From Streptomyces africanus (GTDB lineage: Bacteria; Actinomycetota; Actinomycetes; Streptomycetales; Streptomycetaceae), in NCBI RefSeq assembly GCF_002150735.1, contig NZ_MUKA01000021.1:1-64000 (forward strand): a DNA stretch of 64,000 bases. The letters run 5' to 3'. Of the stretch, positions 60,601 to 64,000 are shown one piece after another (the first letter of the stretch is position 1; every line of letters begins with the position of its first letter). The notes beneath the pieces were generated by a model that worked only from the letters and a program-made list of their open reading frames with translations, had not been told where the DNA came from and made no database searches. A program made the position numbers and the translations under genes.

Positions 60601-63600
60601 GGCCAACTCGTCCTTGGCCTGCGCCAGTTCGCCGTAGGTCAGGGACCGGGCACCGCCGTCGAGGCCGCACTGGGTGACCGCCGTGGCGGCCGGGTCGCGC
60701 CCTGCGGCGGCGTCGAACAAGCCGCCGAGGGTGGTCGGGGTGATGCGCGCGGGGCGCCGGCCGTCCTCGGAGGCCACGTCGTCGACCAGGGTGTCCGGCC
60801 GGGTGAGCAGGGCGGTGAGGGTCGAGGTGAACGTGCGCAGGATCGCCTGGGCGGTCGTCTCCCGCAGCAACGCGCCGTCGTAGATCAGGTTGAAGCGCGG
60901 GTGGCCGTCGAGTGCGCGCTCCACGACCAGGGTCAACGGGTAGTGCGGTGCGCCCTCGTTGACGAGGTCGGTGACCACCAGGGTGTCACCGGGCCGGCGC
61001 AGTGCGGCCACGTCGGTCGCGACGTCGAACACCACCAGGGTGTCGAACAGGGAGCCGGCGTCGGCCTGGCGGCCGATCCTGGCCAGGGAGACGTGCTGGT
61101 GCGGCAGGACCGCACCCTGGTGTTCCCGCACCGAGGCGAGCAGATCCCGTGCGGTGGTGGTGGCGGTCCAACGGGCGCGGACGGGGATCGTGTTGATGAA
61201 CAGGCCCACCATGTCCTCTATGCCGGGCACCTGCGCGTCGCGGCCGGACACCGTGGAGCCGAACACCACGTCCCTGCCCTGAAGGATGCCGCCCAGTGTC
61301 ACCGCCCAGGCGCTGTGCACGGCCACGCTCAGCGGCACGCCGGCCGACCGTGCGGCCGCGTCGATGTCGTGCTCCGGGCGCACGGCGGTGTCGGCGAACC
61401 GGTCGGACGGGGTGTGCCCCTCGGCGACGAACGACGGGCCGGGAAGCTCCGCGAGTTGCTCGCGCCACACCCGGTCGCTCTCGTCGGCGTCGCGTCCGGC
61501 GAGCCAGGCCACGTAGTCGGCGAAGCCACCGACCGGGTACACGGTCCCCGGCGCGTGGTACTCGGCGAGCAGGGCGCGGAGCATCGGCGGCACCGACCAG
61601 CCGTCGGCGACGATGTGGTGCACGGTCTGTACGAGAACGTTCCGGCCGGGACCCGAGCGGATGAGGGTGTACCGCATCAGCGGACCCTTCGCCAGGTCGA
61701 ATCCGGCGCGGCGGTCCCGCTCGGCCAGGTCGCGCAGCTCGGTGTCGGTGATGCCGGGGCGGTCCAGGGTGGTGAAGGGCGCCTCGACGCCGCTCTCCAG
61801 TACGGAGACCACGCGGCCGTCGGCGAGGGCCACGAAGCGCGCGGCCAGGTTCGGGTACAGCGTGAGCAGCCGGGTGGCCGCGGCGGCGAGCCGGTCGGCG
61901 TCCACCTCGCCGTCCAGGGTGAGCAGTTGCTGTTCGACGTAGGCGCCGGCCGAGTCGTCGTCGAAGACGGAGTGGAAGTACAGGCCCTCCTGCAACGGCG
62001 TCAGTGGCAGGACGTCCCGCAGCGCCGGGCCGTCCAGGGCGTCGACGTCGGCCTGGGTCAGCGGCACGAGGCCGAAGTCGCTGGGCGAGTGGCCGCCGTG
62101 CGGGTCGAGTGCGGCCAGCCCGGCCAGGGCGTCCCGGAAGTATCCGCCGATGGTGGCGATGTCCTCGTCGGTGAACATGCCGTCGGGCCAGGAGATGGTG
62201 GTGACCAGGTCGTACTCGCCGGTCGAGGCGGATTCGGCGATCGCGTTGAACTCCAGGGCGCGCGGCAGGCGCATGCGGGGATCGCGCTTCTCGCCCAACT
62301 GGCCTGTGGTCCGCGCGAGTTGCCAGTCACCCGGCTCGCCCGCGGCGAAGCGGCCCAGGTAGTTGAAGAGCACCTGCGGTGCGGGCGCGTCGAACTCGGT
62401 GTCGGTCAGGTACCGCAGGGCACCGTAGGAGACTCCGTTGTCCGGGACCCGGGCGAGGTCTTCCTTGACCGCCTTGAGGGCGGCGGTCAGGTATGCGGGT
62501 GCGGTGAGGTCGCCCGCCGTGCCGGGGTCGACGGTGACCGGGAAGAGAGTGGTGAACCAGCCCACGGTTCGGGACAGTTCGGGCTCGAAGCCGGCGGAGG
62601 CCGCCACGAACTGCCCTTCGCGGCCGTGACCTTCCAGTTCGATGTGCGCGAAGGTCTGGTCCTGTCCCAGGTCGCGGCGCCACCGGGCGAGCGCGACGGC
62701 GAGTCCGGTGAGCAGGACGTCGTTGACGCCCGCGTGGAACTTCGCGGGGATCTCGCCCAGCAGCGCGGCCGTGACCTCCGGGCCGGCCGAGACGGTCCGC
62801 AGTCGCTCCGTGGCGACGGTGTCGGCGTCGGACAGCGCGCGCCTGCCCACCGGTTGGTCCTCTCCGGGCAGGGGGCGCCGGTAGTAGGCGCTGTCAGCGT
62901 CGAACGCCGCGCGCTCCAGCAGTTGCGTCCAGCGGCGGAAGGACGTGCCCACCGGGGGCAGTTCGACCGGGGTACCGGAGGTGAACTGCCGCCAGGCCGT
63001 GGCCAGGTCGTCCATCAGGATCCGCCAGGAGACGCCGTCGATCACCACGTGATGGGCGACCAGGACCAGCTGCCGCGCCGCGCGGCGCCAGACGGCGCGC
63101 AGCATCACGCCGTTGTCGGGGTCCAGGGCGTCGGTGGCGAGTGCGACGCACGCGTCGAGCGGCCGGTCGCTCTCCTGCCATCCGGCGACGGCCCGGTCCG
63201 GCTCCGGGATGTCGAAGCTCCAGCGGTTTCCCCGCACCAGCCTGGCGCGCAGCATGTCGTGCCGGCGGACCACGGCGGTGAGGATCTCGTCGAGCGCGTC
63301 GGCGGTCAGGTCCGGCGGGGTGTTCAGGACGACGGACTGCACGAATCCGTCGATGGCGTCGGTGGTCGCGCCGAGCCACTGCACGACGGGCGATCCCACG
63401 ACGGGTCCGGTCGCGACATCGCGGTGGTCGACGGTGGAGACGTCCTCCCGGCTCGCGACCGCGGCCAGGGCTCCCACGGTGCTGTGGGTGAAGATCTGCC
63501 GTGCCGTGACGTGGAGGCCCGCGTCGCGCAGTGCGGTCAGCAGTGAGATGGCCAGGATGCTGTCGCCGCCGAGCTGGAAGAAGTCCTGGTCGACGCCGAC

Positions 63601-64000
63601 CTCTTCGAGCCGCAGTACCGCCGCGACCGCAGCGCAGACCGCGCGTTCGTTCTCGGTGGTGGGCCGTACGAGCGTGCCCGTGCCGATCACGGGCTCCGGC
63701 AGGGCGTTGCGGTCGAGCTTGCCGTTGGCGGTGAGCGGGAACTCCGTGAGCACGACGATGTGGGCGGGCACCATGTACTCGACCATGTGCTCGGCGGCCC
63801 ACGCCTTGACCTCGTCCGCCCGCAGGTCCTCGCTGCCCGCGGCCGGGATGACGTAGCCCACCAGGTAGGTGCCGCCCGCCGTGTTCTTCCGGGCGACGAC
63901 GCAGGTGTGCCGTACGCCGGGGTGTTCGGCGAGGCCGGCCTCGACGTCCTCGATCTCCAGCCGCATGCCGCGGATCTTGATCTGGTTGTCGGCACGGCCG
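54682..64000 (-). CDS. cchH: Coelichelin-type NRPS, C-terminal ~3100 residues (5' end outside the window)
   Basis: The frame is open at the right edge. Domain order visible: end of A1; T1 (GGDS near 63561); E1 (HHVVIDG near 63050); C2 (HHIVADG near 61610); A2 ([11 protein letters not shown] near 60250); T2 (GGDS near 59075); E2 (HHLAVDA near 58565); C3 (HLLLWDG near 57350); A3 ([11 protein letters not shown] near 55990); T3 (GGHS near 54810); stop. There is no thioesterase. A2 residues give the code D-F-W-N-I-G-M-V-H(-K), threonine; with E2 this yields D-allo-Thr. A3 residues give D-M-E-N-L-G-L-I-N(-K), the N5-hydroxyornithine code. This matches CchH and predicts coelichelin or a close analogue. 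Confidence 0.93.
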   Translation of the reverse strand, partial: GRADNQIKIRGMRLEIEDVEAGLAEHPGVRHTCVVARKNTAGGTYLVGYVIPAAGSEDLRADEVKAWAAEHMVEYMVPAHIVVLTEFPLTANGKLDRNALPEPVIGTGTLVRPTTENERAVCAAVAAVLRLEEVGVDQDFFQLGGDSILAISLLTALRDAGLHVTARQIFTHSTVGALAAVASREDVSTVDHRDVATGPVVGSPVVQWLGATTDAIDGFVQSVVLNTPPDLTADALDEILTAVVRRHDMLRARLVRGNRWSFDIPEPDRAVAGWQESDRPLDACVALATDALDPDNGVMLRAVWRRAARQLVLVAHHVVIDGVSWRILMDDLATAWRQFTSGTPVELPPVGTSFRRWTQLLERAAFDADSAYYRRPLPGEDQPVGRRALSDADTVATERLRTVSAGPEVTAALLGEIPAKFHAGVNDVLLTGLAVALARWRRDLGQDQTFAHIELEGHGREGQFVAASAGFEPELSRTVGWFTTLFPVTVDPGTAGDLTAPAYLTAALKAVKEDLARVPDNGVSYGALRYLTDTEFDAPAPQVLFNYLGRFAAGEPGDWQLARTTGQLGEKRDPRMRLPRALEFNAIAESASTGEYDLVTTISWPDGMFTDEDIATIGGYFRDALAGLAALDPHGGHSPSDFGLVPLTQADVDALDGPALRDVLPLTPLQEGLYFHSVFDDDSAGAYVEQQLLTLDGEVDADRLAAAATRLLTLYPNLAARFVALADGRVVSVLESGVEAPFTTLDRPGITDTELRDLAERDRRAGFDLAKGPLMRYTLIRSGPGRNVLVQTVHHIVADGWSVPPMLRALLAEYHAPGTVYPVGGFADYVAWLAGRDADESDRVWREQLAELPGPSFVAEGHTPSDRFADTAVRPEHDIDAAARSAGVPLSVAVHSAWAVTLGGILQGRDVVFGSTVSGRDAQVPGIEDMVGLFINTIPVRARWTATTTARDLLASVREHQGAVLPHQHVSLARIGRQADAGSLFDTLVVFDVATDVAALRRPGDTLVVTDLVNEGAPHYPLTLVVERALDGHPRFNLIYDGALLRETTAQAILRTFTSTLTALLTRPDTLVDDVASEDGRRPARITPTTLGGLFDAAAGRDPAATAVTQCGLDGGARSLTYGELAQAKDELASALRAAGVGPGGRVAVAVPRSVEQVVALVAIVTAGGAYVPLDLAYPDERLEYILADAAPQVVLVDREQRDRFTELLARTGVQARVLVQGDDLPQATTEPPPGASWHDPAYVIYTSGSTGRPKGVVVPHSSVVTLLAHTQPDMDFGPHDVWVQFHSFSFDFAVWELWGALAHGGELLVPEYGLTRSPVDFHRLVRERGVTVLNQTPSAFYRFIEADRHAGEPLPALRRIIFGGEALDLGRLRGWVERHGTGSPELVNMYGITETTVHVTHRVLTEEDFVPGDDASPIGGPLPGLVTHLLDDRLRPVPPGRVGAIYVAGDQVSLGYLGRPGLTAGRFVANPFAGDGSRMYHTGDLARRTLDGDLEFVGRADDQVQLKGFRIELGEVETAIRELDGVTDVAVTVADAGDHLVAHVVGRVPGDFAERLSGKLPAHMVPGRVMPVEALPLTVNGKLDRKALEKRAFGGAGNCAPSHDAPADENSAVAALTEIFTETLPGTHVTADTDFFHAGGDSIIAITVVNRARTLGLPITPRDVFLHKTPRALAEHLPTRTPQAAAPTHREDGPFPPTPIILRQRELGGALTRFAQARTLAVPECCSFADVERAANAVVAAHPTLRLRLHTPHGVWTLRTEPARRVTVVREPTDATTAANNAAGRLDPESGEIVAFSWLEATRTLVVTVHHLAVDAVSWLILLDDLATALRGEPLAAPTTSYAEYAEALTLQSARAVDDLGRWVTTLEAPELLPAVAELRETTMVLAPDVSDRLTRTAPAALGVGLTELLCGALRTALTRIQPSPTDLAIDLERHGRVPVLEHHDYTRTVGWFTAVAPVRLTAHTDPVAAAREVAERQPDERAHVAYGQLRYLNPQTAPLLGTARPQVLFNYLGRGSESQAVHLTGGDQGSPYAVEVNAWLDESTGSLHAAFTLAEGIPDEITEHWYRALRRIADAATTAERTAPVTPLQRGLFFQAQMAGSAGHYVAQSWFTFDRRLDTGALAEAMAYVIARHPVVGAGFTTDSDGNPVQVLKAGRRVDVRTVELSTDAGVDALRARDRDTGFDPGEPPLIRLTVVRLPDGRDGLLLSYHLLLWDGWSREIVLRDLFDAYQAVVEGEPLDAVPATPGFEGYARAIDAKDSAVSERFWAEHLAGLPGPTLLAGPAPTFSDDLPRALVRTLSAEQSGLLREAARTHGVTLNSVLTGAFGLLLGAHTGRSDAVFGVTVSGREGEGLSDIVGVLLNTVPMWTRPRPGDTVGAYLAAVQRARVEAMEHEHLGLGEIQRASGHDTLFDNLFVLQNFLDMDAFAEMNARHGITSVQADDSTHYPFTWVVTPGDRLTVKLEYRDEDTAGARRLLDDYLRVLEDLARSTGPVGALRGLGPEPFRGERTDVGTDTVVDRFDQAADRAPERIALVSHGSRMTFAELRDRSRAVAGVLARRGIGPETNVGLAIPRSLDSIVALFAVLRVGAAYVPLELDHPDERIAAIVEDARPEVILTVSAVSPRLASLDAGLIELDRPLPEAEPYVTFAPDDPDRLRHPAYTIYTSGSTGKPKGVVTEYAGLTNMLINHQRRIFEPVLAEHGHRVFRIAHTVSFAFDMSWEELLWLADGHEVHVCDEELRRDAPRLVAYCLEHGIDVVNVTPTYAQQLVAEGLLDDPERRPPLVLLGGEAVTPTLWQRLAETEGTVGYNLYGPTEYTINTLGVGTFECADPVVGVAIDNTDVHVLDPWLRPLPDGVPGELYVAGIGIARGYLGQPAQTAHRFVACPFGEPGERMYRTGDLVVRRPDGNLMYLGRTDQQVKIRGHRVELGEVEAEFAAHPAVRFAAAVAQPDPQVDGAYRLAAYLVLDGVELATVAAEVGAGLPDFLRPTHYAQVDSIPLTVNGKADTKALPEAKPLGALTTAGERGPATETETVVCEYFAEALDLDDDEVSAVSDFVSLGGHSMLAVRLIGLLRREYGPVITIRDLFTLRTPEAIARHLDDNS
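59168..59226 (+). repeat. Streptomyces dispersed repeat inside the NRPS linker
   Basis: CTGCGGGTGCGTCGTGGC and GCGCAGTTCCCCGCGCCCCC are nearly the sequence of a very common intergenic repeat of Streptomyces chromosomes, as I remember it. Here it lies in frame between the A2 end ([10 protein letters not shown]) and T2, encoding [14 protein letters not shown] on the minus strand. Confidence 0.6.

Noticed and set aside
59308-63546. 1412-codon plus-strand frame antisense to the NRPS
   Set aside because: It is the mirror of the high-GC codon pattern of the NRPS; no domain is recognisable and the NRPS strand carries all core motifs.
1-64000. CRISPR arrays, tRNA, rRNA, plasmid or replication origins
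   Set aside because: No regularly spaced repeats, cloverleaf-like genes or origin-type boxes were seen; only short tandem duplications were found.

Overview
The window is very GC-rich, uses GTG starts freely, carries Tat-type signal peptides, a DUF5302-type protein and a coelichelin-type siderophore locus. It therefore looks like accessory (probably arm-region) chromosome of a Streptomyces or close relative; no rRNA, tRNA or CRISPR array was seen.

Left part (1-21.2 kb): regulatory and envelope-stress genes separated by gene debris. In order: the C-terminal part of a BASS-type transporter; a scar in which an IS982-type transposase remnant is fused to a broken histidine kinase; a cupredoxin lipoprotein; an ECF sigma/anti-sigma pair; a four-gene ABC transporter/DesK-NarL operon; an M56 peptidase/BlaI pair diverging from a tightly overlapped DedA-PAP2-PAP2-response regulator-kinase operon, with two candidate BlaI operators between them; a second graveyard of frameshifted or truncated genes (15.1-17.7 kb); and an FMN monooxygenase/MHS transporter operon preceded by a cysteine-containing leader peptide with a stem-loop, typical of sulfur-responsive attenuation.

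Centre (21.2-45.4 kb): a glycan-use locus. A class II aldolase, a DeoR regulator, a binding-protein-dependent sugar ABC transporter and an AgaS-like SIS protein sit next to secreted GH31, GH123, GH35, SGNH hydrolase, GH29 and GH89 proteins. The set of linkages (GalNAc, Gal, Fuc, GlcNAc) suggests stepwise trimming of mucin-type or other fucosylated GalNAc-containing glycans. Four proteins share one homologous C-terminal module. Two proteins made only of accessory domains lack signal peptides and are translationally coupled behind the Tat-exported GH29.

Right part (45.4-64 kb): a scar of a lasso peptide cluster (an apparently intact 37-codon precursor gene, the first ~67 codons of the cyclase, then the last third of an ABC exporter) abuts a coelichelin-type siderophore locus. 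That locus has MbtH and a Fes-like esterase diverging from an iron box, an ABC exporter with a strongly degenerate ATPase domain, and an NRPS with order (A)-T-E-C-A-T-E-C-A-T whose adenylation codes read Thr and hydroxyornithine. An amidohydrolase and a GNAT acetyltransferase follow mbtH in the same transcription unit, and an MHYT protein plus a nitrate-sensor-type kinase sit inside the siderophore locus. The NRPS runs off the right edge.
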